A stretch of DNA of 64,000 nt from Bacteroidia bacterium (GCA_030158725.1 JAOASJ010000046.1:1-64000); one strand, 5' to 3'. Counted from the stretch's first letter, positions 46,931 through 54,718 are shown. The notes: a model not told the origin generated them from the sequence alone. Program-made: numbers and translations.

Positions 46931-46973
46931 CGATTTGTCTTCTTGATTTGTCAAAATTTCAAATTATAAAATG

Positions 46974-46981
46974 CAAACCTA
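46974..46981 (-). promoter_or_regulatory. -7 box TAGGTTTG for the aminotransferase-hldA-trkH unit
   Basis: Exact TAnnTTTG match on the minus strand, 43 bases before the aminotransferase ATG at 46930. No TTG at the -33 distance. Confidence 0.5.
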
Positions 46982-47005
46982 AGTCAATTATTGTAATTCT
47001 TGAAA

Positions 47006-47019
47006 CTTAACTTGTTAAG
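47006..47019. promoter_or_regulatory. palindrome CTTAAC-TT-GTTAAG upstream of the aminotransferase promoter
   Basis: Perfect 14-base dyad whose near edge is 24 bases from the -7 box, so it covers the -33 region. This position fits an operator. No known regulator is identified. Confidence 0.3.
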
Positions 47020-47086
47020 CAATACCAAACAGTGAATGGTTTTCTATACATTTTGTGTGTTTTGAAATAGAAATAATCGAATGAAA

Positions 47087-48907
47087 TTAATTTCGAGTGT
47101 ACTTTCTTTTTCTATACCACATGTTCAACAAGCCAAACAATAATACCAATATTACAGGAACTGCAGTGTTTAACAATTGCCATTTTGTTTTCTCGCTAAA
47201 TGTTTCATCCTCTGCTTTAGGTGTTGCTATTCTTGGCTTATCCAATAGTCTTAGAGCGATTTCCTTCGTTCTAATATCAATTAGTCCGCTTTCATCAAAC
47301 ATGTAATCAAAACAGTTTAAAAGGAACTTTTTATTTGCAAATTGTCTACCTGTTTCTCTGTCAAAGCCTAATGGGTAAATTTCTCCAGTACTACCTTTAA
47401 CATAGTTCAACCCCAAATCACCATCTGCCAATACGATCATGCTATTATTTACTGATTCCTTAACTGGAAATTCATAAATCTTGTCAGGTCTTTTGAAATT
47501 GGATTTAAATTCACCTTCCAAAAGTACTCCTGAAACTTGTAAGCCTGATTTAAATGATTGCAGATACTTTCTGTCGTAATTGTTTGCTACTATGCCTAAA
47601 TCAACAAATGCTGGGGCATCCTGCAATTTAGTCCTATCACTACTTAAAAGTAGGTTGGTGATTTTTAAATTCTTTCTTGATATAGGTTTCAAAGTTCCAC
47701 TGTAACGGCCCCAAACAACCTCCAAATTCTTAACTATTGGATGCTCATTGCCTTTAAATGCAAACAAAGGATAGTATACCCAAGGAAATGGAACCATTTG
47801 ACCTGGACGTGAAGGATCATTCAAAACGATATTGTTGCACTGCAAATCCATTAATAAATTTGAGTTCAATCTCACCCCATAATTGAACAACATGGTCCTT
47901 AAATTCTCATTGTCATAATCAGGGAAAAACGCTTTTGTTTGTCTTCTTAAACTGTCATGCTCCGCTTGCAAAGGATCTACCATCCAAATGGTTTTGCCAC
48001 CATTCATAATATATTGATCTAATATATACGCTTCATCTTTTTGCAAGGGTTCTGTTGGTTTTATAATCACAATACCATCGTATTGTTTTAGCATGTCCAA
48101 TGATTTAAGGACTATCCTTTTACCAAGCGTATCGTAGTTTTGTGTTTCTTCTGTTAAATAAACAAACTGCTTTAAATAGTTTTCGTTTCCAAGATTAAAA
48201 AACACTCTGTCTATACTGTAGTTTTCACTTAAAGAAGCCAATAACTCATCAGTATGGGCTTCATCTGGTTCTCCATGACCGAATAGAAAGGCTATTTTTT
48301 TAGGGGTCTTGTTCACACATTTTCGAATGGCGTTGGCAATCTCATATTCTAAACCTTCGATCGACTTGTTAATTGCGTTTTCTTCCGCACGTCCCATCTC
48401 AGTGTTTAATAAATTTACAACGTATTCTTTATTGGTACCATAAGTTACCTCTGCAGAAGGTAGTATTAAATTTCGCTTTTGTTGATCTGCACCCATCTCC
48501 AGATCATTGTAATACATAACCCCTTTTTCGTTCAACTGCTTAATGATTTCAGCCTTTTCTTTGTCTGTTTTATCTTTAAAAACATTGACAAATTCGAAGT
48601 CAATTTTATTGCCACTTACATCCCTGAACTCATTCAAGATATCCATGGTTGCAGTCCTTAATCGTTTGAAACGAGAGGAGAGGTTATCGCCTTCCAAATA
48701 CACCTTAAAGTACATTCGGTCGTTTACCTTTTTAGCCAAATTCTTTGAGGTTTCAGATAAGGTAAATCGTTTTTCTTTGGTTAAGTCAAACTTCTTATAA
48801 TATTGAGTTGCCAATACATTAACTACTCCAATAACAACAAACAACAAAAACAACTCAAGTATAGATTGTTGCTTTATACTTCTTTTATGCTTCTTCACTT
48901 TTACCAT
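47087..48907 (-). CDS. gldG: gliding-associated ABC transporter component GldG
   Basis: Large membrane-anchored component of the GldA/GldF/GldG ABC transporter needed for gliding in some Flavobacterium. The 606-residue protein has an N-terminal membrane helix (ILELFLLFVVIGVVNVLATQ), the typical KFDLTKEKRFTLSETSK, a large extracytoplasmic domain, and a C-terminal helix (TAVPVILVLLFGLLNMW). The start overlaps the gldF stop by seven bases. No clear terminator follows. Confidence 0.92.
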   Translation of the reverse strand: MVKVKKHKRSIKQQSILELFLLFVVIGVVNVLATQYYKKFDLTKEKRFTLSETSKNLAKKVNDRMYFKVYLEGDNLSSRFKRLRTATMDILNEFRDVSGNKIDFEFVNVFKDKTDKEKAEIIKQLNEKGVMYYNDLEMGADQQKRNLILPSAEVTYGTNKEYVVNLLNTEMGRAEENAINKSIEGLEYEIANAIRKCVNKTPKKIAFLFGHGEPDEAHTDELLASLSENYSIDRVFFNLGNENYLKQFVYLTEETQNYDTLGKRIVLKSLDMLKQYDGIVIIKPTEPLQKDEAYILDQYIMNGGKTIWMVDPLQAEHDSLRRQTKAFFPDYDNENLRTMLFNYGVRLNSNLLMDLQCNNIVLNDPSRPGQMVPFPWVYYPLFAFKGNEHPIVKNLEVVWGRYSGTLKPISRKNLKITNLLLSSDRTKLQDAPAFVDLGIVANNYDRKYLQSFKSGLQVSGVLLEGEFKSNFKRPDKIYEFPVKESVNNSMIVLADGDLGLNYVKGSTGEIYPLGFDRETGRQFANKKFLLNCFDYMFDESGLIDIRTKEIALRLLDKPRIATPKAEDETFSEKTKWQLLNTAVPVILVLLFGLLNMWYRKRKYTRN

Positions 48908-49629
48908 TTTCTGCTATTAAAAATAATTTTAGTCAACCAAATAAACAATACAATCAAACTTAAGAAATAGACGACATCTCTAGTATCTACAACGCCTCTG
49001 CTAATATTTCTATAGTGGAAGTTTATACCAAACCATTCTATAAAAAATTCCGTTTTCTTAAAAATTTCTATAGAACTTAAATAGTCAAAACTTGAATAAA
49101 AAAAGAAACATAAAAACATGCTTACTATAAAAGATACAATTTGATTATCGGTAATAACACTTGAAAAAAGTCCGATAGAAACATAACCTGCACTTAGTAA
49201 AATTAATCCAATATAACTTCCCCAAATAGCACCTGTGTCAATATTGCCAACAGGTACAGAAAGCTTATGTATCGTATAATAATACACAAAAGTCGGTAAA
49301 ATTGAAAATATCACGATTAATAAACCAGCAAAGTACTTGCCCAAAATTATAGATAAATCTGTAATTGGTTTGGTACTCAATGTTTCAAAAGTTCCTGTTT
49401 TTTTCTCTTCACTAAACGAGCGCATAGTGATAGCAGATATTAAAAAAATGAAAATGATTGGTGCCAACTCAAAAAATGGATCTATGTTGGCATAACCTGC
49501 ATCTAAGATATTGGTTTCATTGAATATCCATATGAATAATCCATTCGCAACTAAAAAAACTATGATCACTATGATCGCTATTAATGAGCTTAAAAAGCTC
49601 CGAATCTCTTTGGCTAAAATACTAAACAT
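48901..49629 (-). CDS. gldF: gliding-associated ABC transporter permease GldF
   Basis: Permease of the Gld ABC transporter. The 242-residue protein has six hydrophobic segments (for example FLSSLIAIIVIIVFLVANGLF and the conserved RSFSEEKKTGTFETLSTKPI loop of the NosY/ABC-2 permease group). One base separates it from gldA upstream and it overlaps gldG by seven bases, consistent with one complex. Confidence 0.93.
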   Translation of the reverse strand: MFSILAKEIRSFLSSLIAIIVIIVFLVANGLFIWIFNETNILDAGYANIDPFFELAPIIFIFLISAITMRSFSEEKKTGTFETLSTKPITDLSIILGKYFAGLLIVIFSILPTFVYYYTIHKLSVPVGNIDTGAIWGSYIGLILLSAGYVSIGLFSSVITDNQIVSFIVSMFLCFFFYSSFDYLSSIEIFKKTEFFIEWFGINFHYRNISRGVVDTRDVVYFLSLIVLFIWLTKIIFNSRKW

Positions 49630-49630
49630 C

Positions 49631-50539
49631 TTACTTAGTTACATTTTTAAATACATCCTCCAAACTACTTTCTATCAATTTCATTTCTGTTAAAATCAAT
49701 TGTTGCTGAACGGCAAAATTGAAAATCTCAGATTTTATTATCTCTTCATTCTTTTTTGACTTTACTATATAAGTGTAGTCACTTAGTAAATTAGCTTCAG
49801 AAATACTGTTTAAGGCTTTTAATTGATCTGAATTTAATGACTGATTAAAGGTAACTTGAACGATATTATCTGGACTAAACGCGTGTTTTAATTCTTCTGT
49901 TTTTCCATTCGCTACAATTTTACCCTTGTTAACAATCATCACGCGGTTGCACATTGCCTCAACTTCTTGCATAATATGGGTAGAAAGTAAAACTGTCTTT
50001 TCTTTGCCAATATTGATGATTAAATTCCTTATTTCAACAATTTGATTTGGATCTAATCCGCTTGTTGGCTCGTCCAAAATCAATACCTTTGGATTGTGGA
50101 TGATTGCTTGCGCCAAGCCAACTCTCTGTCTATATCCTTTAGAAAGTTGTCCAATTTTTTTGTTCTGCTCTACCTGTAATCCTGTTAATTCAATCATCTC
50201 TTTTACCCTTTGGGTTTTATTGGATAATTGATAAACCGAAGCTGCAAACATTAAATATTCTTTTACATACATATCCATATACAATGGATTATGTTCCGGA
50301 AGATAACCAATCTGTTTTCTAACCTCTATAGAATCTGTTTCTACATTCAAACCGTTAACCCAAGCCGCGCCAGAAGTAGGAGGGATGTAGCATGTTAATA
50401 TTTTCATGGTGGTTGTTTTTCCTGCACCATTGGGCCCTAAAAAGCCTACAATTTCGCCACTCTTGATTTCAAAATTTATATGATCAATTGCATTTTGGCT
50501 TTTGTAAGTCTTTGTTAAATTTTCTACACGTATTGACAC
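49631..50539 (-). CDS. gldA: gliding-associated ABC transporter ATP-binding protein GldA
   Basis: ATPase of the GldAFG transporter. The 302-residue protein shows Walker A GPNGAGKTT, signature QLSKGYRQRVGLAQA, Walker B VLILDEPTSGLDP and the H-loop STHIMQEVE, with the GYLPEHNPLYMDMYVKEYL stretch characteristic of GldA. First gene of gldA-gldF-gldG. A TATGTTTG box lies 54 bases upstream. Confidence 0.93.
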   Translation of the reverse strand: MSIRVENLTKTYKSQNAIDHINFEIKSGEIVGFLGPNGAGKTTTMKILTCYIPPTSGAAWVNGLNVETDSIEVRKQIGYLPEHNPLYMDMYVKEYLMFAASVYQLSNKTQRVKEMIELTGLQVEQNKKIGQLSKGYRQRVGLAQAIIHNPKVLILDEPTSGLDPNQIVEIRNLIINIGKEKTVLLSTHIMQEVEAMCNRVMIVNKGKIVANGKTEELKHAFSPDNIVQVTFNQSLNSDQLKALNSISEANLLSDYTYIVKSKKNEEIIKSEIFNFAVQQQLILTEMKLIESSLEDVFKNVTK

Positions 50540-50593
50540 TGTATATTAAGTTATTGGTTGGCGAATTTAACGACAATTTTGATATTTATATTG

Positions 50594-50601
50594 CAAACAT
50601 A
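50594..50601 (-). promoter_or_regulatory. -7 box TATGTTTG for gldAFG
   Basis: Exact TAnnTTTG match on the minus strand between the GT39-like gene and gldA. The nearest upstream TTG is 13 bases away, shorter than the usual spacing. Confidence 0.5.
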
Positions 50602-50642
50602 TGCACTAAGAATGCAAGAGTAATGGTAGAATGACCATTCAA

Positions 50643-52088
50643 TTATTCAGTTATTTGATTTCTGTAAAGAGCCCAGATTTCAAAATTACCAACCCGATTA
50701 AGCAGTTTTTTATTCTTAATCAATTCCATTTTTCTATCCAATGAATCTGATTTATAGATTAAGACTTTGTCGCAAGCAGACTTTAAAATTAAATCATATT
50801 CACTACCTTGCGTTCTCTCTTCAAATAGTTCATCGAAATTATCAAATGAATATCCTTTTGAATTAGTAAAGTAAAAAAATATACATCCAGAAACATCGGG
50901 GCCGACCAAACTAATTTTACTCGACTTCATTCCTTTTGTCAATAAATTTCTTTGCTCACTGTTCTTGAATTCCTCAGGAATACCTTTTCCTCCATCTGCC
51001 CATCTAGAGGGTATGATTCGTGCAAATGACCAAATAAAATTCAGACTGCATATTAGTATTAATATATTAAATGAAAACTTAGTTGACTTAAATGAATTTA
51101 GAATACTCAAGACTAAAAATGGCAATAAAACAATAAAATAATAACTGTGATGTTGCATACGCTCTATCGCAATAATATAAAAAAGCAGAAATCCAATGTA
51201 TCCAATAATAATTTGATGCTTTATTTCACCCTTTATGCCGACTTGTTTTAACAACACAATGAACAAAACAAACAATGGCCAACCCATTAATAGTTCAGGT
51301 GCATCTGAAATTAAATTGCTTTTAATAGTTTCTAATATAGCCGCCAATGAGATCGGTTTAATCCACAAACCAAATTCTCTTAGGTTGTTTAACTTGGTCA
51401 ATTCTGTTGCATAGAAATACCAAATGACTACAACAAAGCTAACAAATAAACCGCCTAATAATGTCAAGGTTAAAGTCTTTTTATTTAATCTTAAATATAC
51501 AATTGAAGACAATGGGATAATAAGAAATTGAAACTTTATCAAGCCTGCGATCATTGAAAAAATGATTCCAAAAACAAAAAACAAAATGGTGTCTTTCTTG
51601 AAATATGCAGTCAAACAATACAGCGAAAGCAAAGACAATGTTAAAGACATAACATCTGGCATCGCATTCATGCTGTCGTAATACATCTGAGGAATTGAGA
51701 GCAATATTAATGGCCCTATTAGGGCATATTTAAAGTCAAATTCTATCTGCCTTAAAAATAAATAAAATGCGAACATCCCAATGGTGAATACAAGCAGACT
51801 AAATACTCTAGCCAATAAATCGCTAAATCCAAAAACTTTTGAAATCAATGCCAATGTCCACTCATAAGCAGGGAAATGAGATCCCGTAATTCCATTGCTG
51901 TTGTTTCGACGGTCTATTCTCGGATGGAAAATATCCATGCTTTCACTTGCAAAATTTCGGCTCATGCCCAAGGTATTACATTGGCGCCAAACATGGCTTC
52001 CACAAGGTGGTAAGTTTATATAAAAAACATGGACTAAAAGATTGATTAACGCGTAGAGAAATAAAACTTTTAGGCTTTTGATATACAT
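50643..52088 (-). CDS. GT39/ArnT-like membrane glycosyltransferase
   Basis: A 481-residue protein with about ten membrane segments. The N-terminal loop PCGSHVWRQCNTLGMSRNF and PHPRIDRRNN-like sequence match the first periplasmic loop of GT39/ArnT-type glycosyltransferases, which use polyprenyl-phosphate sugars. The acceptor is unknown. It starts three bases after the end of the dnaX C-terminal frame, so it is cotranscribed with dnaX. Confidence 0.75.
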   Translation of the reverse strand: MYIKSLKVLFLYALINLLVHVFYINLPPCGSHVWRQCNTLGMSRNFASESMDIFHPRIDRRNNSNGITGSHFPAYEWTLALISKVFGFSDLLARVFSLLVFTIGMFAFYLFLRQIEFDFKYALIGPLILLSIPQMYYDSMNAMPDVMSLTLSLLSLYCLTAYFKKDTILFFVFGIIFSMIAGLIKFQFLIIPLSSIVYLRLNKKTLTLTLLGGLFVSFVVVIWYFYATELTKLNNLREFGLWIKPISLAAILETIKSNLISDAPELLMGWPLFVLFIVLLKQVGIKGEIKHQIIIGYIGFLLFYIIAIERMQHHSYYFIVLLPFLVLSILNSFKSTKFSFNILILICSLNFIWSFARIIPSRWADGGKGIPEEFKNSEQRNLLTKGMKSSKISLVGPDVSGCIFFYFTNSKGYSFDNFDELFEERTQGSEYDLILKSACDKVLIYKSDSLDRKMELIKNKKLLNRVGNFEIWALYRNQITE

Positions 52089-52091
52089 TTT

Positions 52092-52700
52092 CTATTGCTT
52101 CAATTTCAATTTAAACTTATTGACCATTGCTCTGAAAATTTCACTTTCGTTCAAAGTCTCCTCGTATTGTTCAGAAGCTGTATATGCCTTTCTTGTTGTA
52201 TTTGCTGTTTCATCAATGGCAAATTGTAAGGTTATTTCAGCATCATTAAAGTACTTTTTCAAAAATGCTTGCCAATCTATCTTTACTTCGCCGATAAACT
52301 CTTCCTGTTGAACCGTCATAGTTACTACAACTTGCTTGCCTTTGATTTCAGGAATTAAGAGCTTAATTAAGGAAACTATAGAGACTTTTTGCTTTACTGC
52401 AAATAAAGCAAATGCTTTAACAACATTTTCTTGGTTTAATTCAGGAGCAATAATGACTTCATCAGTAATTGTTTCAATTACTTCTTCAATTTTTGCTTCT
52501 ATTTCTTTAATAGGAATGTCTTCTTCCTTTTCCAGGATTTCTGCACTGCTTATTTGAATTGGTATTCCGACACCTTTTTTAGGGATCTTTGGAAAACTTA
52601 AGGTTTTTTCAGCTAATTCGGGTGGTTTGATGGCGTGAACTGGTAAAACCAATTCCTTTTTGTGTTTGGTACTTTCCTTATTGCTTAAGTACTCATCACT
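52092..52700 (-). CDS. dnaX: dnaX C-terminal (tau-specific) part, read in the -1 frame
   Basis: Continuation of dnaX in the -1 frame relative to the ATPase part. From 52700 it runs SDEYLSNKESTKHKKE and then 186 residues ending TRKAYTASEQYEETLNESE and KFKLKLKQ. This closing region matches the C-terminus of Bacteroidota DnaX proteins, which normally continue in one frame (KAYTPQEKY-like motif). The middle is low-complexity, Glu and Ile rich, as in tau linkers. A TTG at 52652 could start it alone, but no promoter box or conserved start supports that. There is no stop between the A run and this segment in the -1 frame. See the frameshift entry. Confidence 0.8.
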   Translation of the reverse strand, partial: SDEYLSNKESTKHKKELVLPVHAIKPPELAEKTLSFPKIPKKGVGIPIQISSAEILEKEEDIPIKEIEAKIEEVIETITDEVIIAPELNQENVVKAFALFAVKQKVSIVSLIKLLIPEIKGKQVVVTMTVQQEEFIGEVKIDWQAFLKKYFNDAEITLQFAIDETANTTRKAYTASEQYEETLNESEIFRAMVNKFKLKLKQ

Positions 52701-52717
52701 TTTTTTTTTATTTCCTC
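52669..52717 (-). other. candidate -1 frameshift or slippage site in dnaX
   Basis: On the minus strand: GAGGA (52717-52713), ten A (52709-52700), a seven-base spacer, then a possible stem GTACTT (52692-52687) and AAGTAC (52674-52669) with a 12-base loop. The 0-frame stop TAA (52687-52685) begins at the last base of the 5' arm. The -1 frame is closed by TGA at 52718-52716 just upstream, so the two frames overlap for only about 30 bases and the A run lies inside that overlap. The layout resembles the E. coli dnaX frameshift cassette (slippery A AAA AAG, downstream hairpin, upstream purine-rich element) and the Thermus A9 transcriptional slippage site. Confidence 0.6.
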
Positions 52718-53794
52718 AAGGGTGATGGCATTGTTAATTTGACTTCTAATGTGACAAAGTTTCATCAACGCCAATTCTATATGCAACCTCGGGTTTTTAC
52801 TGTTTTTATATTCAACATCAAATTGATTGTTGATATTCAAACCGTTTAATAAAAAACTTAAATCTGTTAATTTACTTTGAGCTTCATATTTTGATTTGTG
52901 AGATTCGCCAACATCCAATAGATGGGTAGTTGCTTTGTCTTTACAAACCATTAAGTTTCTAAAATGCTCGCTTAAGCCATTTAAAAACAATTGTCCCTCA
53001 AAACCTTTATTTAAAATTTCATCGTAATAGTTTAATACTTCAGCAATACTCTGTTCTAAAATAGAAGTAGTTATTTTGAAATAATAATCTCTATCAAGGA
53101 TGTTTAAATTTTCAACTGCTTTATCATAAGTTATCTCACCATTGCAATAACTCACCATTTGGTCAAATAGAGATAAACAATCTCTTAAACCTCCATCTGC
53201 TTTTTCAGCTATTAAATGCAATGCCTCATTATCAACCTTTACATTTTCCTTGATGGCAATTTTCTTCAAATGCTCAACCATATCCTTAATTTGGATACGT
53301 TTGAAATTGAAAATTTGACATCTAGATAGAATAGTCGGTAATATTTTATGCTTCTCTGTAGTTGCTAAAATAAATATCGCATATTTAGGAGGTTCTTCTA
53401 AAGTCTTTAGAAACGCATTAAACGCCGCTTGAGAAAGCATGTGAACCTCGTCAATAATATAAACCTTGTAATTTCCAACTTGTGGCGGTATTCTAACTTG
53501 TTCGTTTAAGTTACGAATATCATCAACAGAGTTGTTACTCGCCGCGTCCATCTCAAAAATATTGAATGCGTAATCCTGGTCTGGATTGTCATTCTCTTTT
53601 TGATTGATAACTTTAGCTAAGATTCTTGCACATGTTGTTTTACCTACACCTCTAGGACCGGTAAACAAAAAAGATTGTGCTAGATGGTTGTTGTTAATTT
53701 CATTTAACAAAGTTTCTGTAATGTGCGACTGACCAACCACTTCGTCAAAAACGGAAGGTCTGTATTTACGTGCAGAAACAATGAAATTTTCCAA
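52685..53794 (-). CDS. dnaX: DNA polymerase III gamma/tau subunit, 0-frame (gamma-like) product
   Basis: ATPase of the DNA polymerase III clamp loader. The 369-residue 0-frame product has Walker A FTGPRGVGKTTCARILAK, Walker B YIIDEVHMLSQAAFN, sensor 1 ILATTEKHKILPTILSRC and the collar domain ending HIELALMKLCHI, so domains I-III are complete. There is no CxxC zinc module between Walker A and the DAASNNSVDDIR motif. I start at TTG 53794 (LENFIVSARKYRP, the family N-terminus). An ATG at 53851 precedes the -7 box at 53819 and is rejected. Frame 0 ends at TAA 52687-52685, just after a ten-A run. Confidence 0.92.
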   Translation of the reverse strand: MENFIVSARKYRPSVFDEVVGQSHITETLLNEINNNHLAQSFLFTGPRGVGKTTCARILAKVINQKENDNPDQDYAFNIFEMDAASNNSVDDIRNLNEQVRIPPQVGNYKVYIIDEVHMLSQAAFNAFLKTLEEPPKYAIFILATTEKHKILPTILSRCQIFNFKRIQIKDMVEHLKKIAIKENVKVDNEALHLIAEKADGGLRDCLSLFDQMVSYCNGEITYDKAVENLNILDRDYYFKITTSILEQSIAEVLNYYDEILNKGFEGQLFLNGLSEHFRNLMVCKDKATTHLLDVGESHKSKYEAQSKLTDLSFLLNGLNINNQFDVEYKNSKNPRLHIELALMKLCHIRSQINNAITLEEIKKKVMST

Positions 53795-53818
53795 TTTGTT
53801 TTTTGAAATTATCAGTCG

Positions 53819-53826
53819 CAAAAGTA
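53819..53826 (-). promoter_or_regulatory. -7 box TACTTTTG for dnaX
   Basis: Exact TAnnTTTG match on the minus strand, 24 bases before the TTG start at 53794. The nearest TTG upstream is 15 bases away, slightly short for a -33 element. Confidence 0.5.
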
Positions 53827-53854
53827 ATTTATTTTTCAAGCCAAAAAACACATG

Positions 53855-53883
53855 TTGATAATTTAATAAAAGGTTTAAATTTG
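53855..53883 (+). promoter_or_regulatory. orphan promoter TTG-N18-TAAATTTG
   Basis: TTG 53855-53857, 18 bases, TAAATTTG 53876-53883. The -7 box sits inside an imperfect dyad GGTTTAAATTTGAACC (14 of 16 symmetric). It points at about 170 bases without a gene, containing the hairpin at 53913, before the rpsP promoter. It could be a second rpsP promoter or drive a small RNA. Confidence 0.55.
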
Positions 53884-53912
53884 AACCCTTGCCAAGAATT
53901 TATTACACATTG

Positions 53913-53945
53913 AATAATGGATTTTTTGCTGTCTTATCCATTATT
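53913..53945 (+). repeat. perfect hairpin AATAATGGAT / ATCCATTATT
   Basis: Ten-base arms with a 13-base T-rich loop, about 30 bases downstream of the orphan promoter. No U-run follows it in the plus direction, so it is not an obvious terminator. Confidence 0.6.
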
Positions 53946-54061
53946 TAAAATGAAAAAAAATGAATTTATTTTAATCCTGAATAATCCTATTTATACAATT
54001 AAGCTAATTTTAAAAGCAGAATAGGGGATATGGGCAATGTATAAACTTCTTTTATATTCCT

Positions 54062-54091
54062 TTGATTTTCTAATTTTTATTGCTACCTTTG
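54062..54091 (+). promoter_or_regulatory. rpsP promoter, TTG-N19-TACCTTTG
   Basis: TTG 54062-54064, 19 bases, TACCTTTG 54084-54091: a full -33/-7 pair. Transcription should begin around 54095-54098, right at the leader hairpin. Confidence 0.75.
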
Positions 54092-54096
54092 CACCC

Positions 54097-54123
54097 CGCA
54101 AGAACAGGAGAACTTGCGTTTTT
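54097..54123 (+). promoter_or_regulatory. rpsP leader hairpin with SD-like loop and T run
   Basis: CGCAAG, loop AACAGGAGAA, CTTGCG, then TTTTT. The six-base stem begins at the predicted transcript 5' end, the loop holds AGGAG, and a T run follows, ten bases before the rpsP ATG. It fits an attenuator or an r-protein leader. Confidence 0.5.
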
Positions 54124-54133
54124 ATATAATTTT

Positions 54134-54718
54134 ATGGCAACTAAATTAAGATTACAGCGTCATGGACGCAAAAAACAAGCCTACTACTACATTGTGGCGG
54201 CAGATTCACGTGCTCCGAGAGATGGTAGATTTATTGAAAGGATTGGTGATTACAACCCTAATTCCAACCCAGCAACAATCAACTTAGATCTGAAAAAAGC
54301 AGTGAAATGGTTAGACACAGGCGCTGTCCCTACGGACACCGTTCGTGCCATTCTATCTTACAAAGGTGCAATGATGTTGCACCACTTACATGGAGGTGTT
54401 AACAAAGGCGCCTTTACAGCAGAAGAAGCAGATGCAAAATTTGCTAAATGGACAGAAGAAAAAGATGCTAAAGTACAAAGCAAGCGCGACAGCCTAGCTA
54501 ATGCTAAAGCTCAAACTGCTTCTGAAAGATTGAAAGCTGAAGCTAAAGTTAAAGATGCTAGAGCTGCTGCTATTGCTGCAAAAAATGCAGTTGTAGAAGA
54601 AGTTCCTGCTGAAGAAGCTCCAGTAGCTGAAGATTCAGTTGAAACTCCAGTAGTTGAAGCAACTGATGCAACTAGCACAGATGCTCCAGAAGCTGCTGCT
54701 GAAAATACTGAAGCTTAA
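54134..54718 (+). CDS. rpsP: 30S ribosomal protein bS16 with long acidic C-terminal extension
   Basis: Small-subunit ribosomal protein. Residues 1-80 are the bS16 core (MATKLRLQRHGRKKQAYYYIV, then SRAPRDGRFIERIGDYNP). The remaining 110 or so residues are a Lys/Ala stretch and then an Ala/Glu/Thr-rich acidic tail of low complexity (VEEVPAEEAPVAEDSVE). The core is normal; such extensions occur in other Bacteroidota bS16. The apparent start at 54080 lies upstream of the -7 box, so the ATG at 54134 is used. First gene of rpsP-rimM-trmD, without the rplS that often follows. Confidence 0.95.
   Translation: MATKLRLQRHGRKKQAYYYIVAADSRAPRDGRFIERIGDYNPNSNPATINLDLKKAVKWLDTGAVPTDTVRAILSYKGAMMLHHLHGGVNKGAFTAEEADAKFAKWTEEKDAKVQSKRDSLANAKAQTASERLKAEAKVKDARAAAIAAKNAVVEEVPAEEAPVAEDSVETPVVEATDATSTDAPEAAAENTEA

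Larger units (their letters stand above)
53795..54133. other. dnaX-rpsP intergenic region (339 bases)
   Basis: Holds the minus-strand dnaX -7 box (53819-53826), a full plus-strand promoter with no assigned gene (53855-53883), a perfect hairpin (53913-53945), a 24-codon chance-sized ORF beginning at 53950, the rpsP promoter (54062-54091) and the rpsP leader hairpin (54097-54123). No larger ORF and no tRNA is visible. Confidence 0.7.

Noticed and set aside
47083-47094. Palindrome GAAATTAATTTC at the end of gldG
   Set aside because: Pure AT-rich dyad without GC pairs beyond the ends and without a T run; too weak for a terminator call.
52092-52652. A free-standing 186-residue gene starting at TTG 52652
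   Set aside because: Its sequence matches the DnaX C-terminus, no promoter box precedes it and the frame is continuous with the A run, so it is treated as part of dnaX.
53950-54024. 24-codon ORF after the hairpin upstream of rpsP
   Set aside because: Very short, AT-driven composition, no box at the usual distance; kept only as a remark on the intergenic region.
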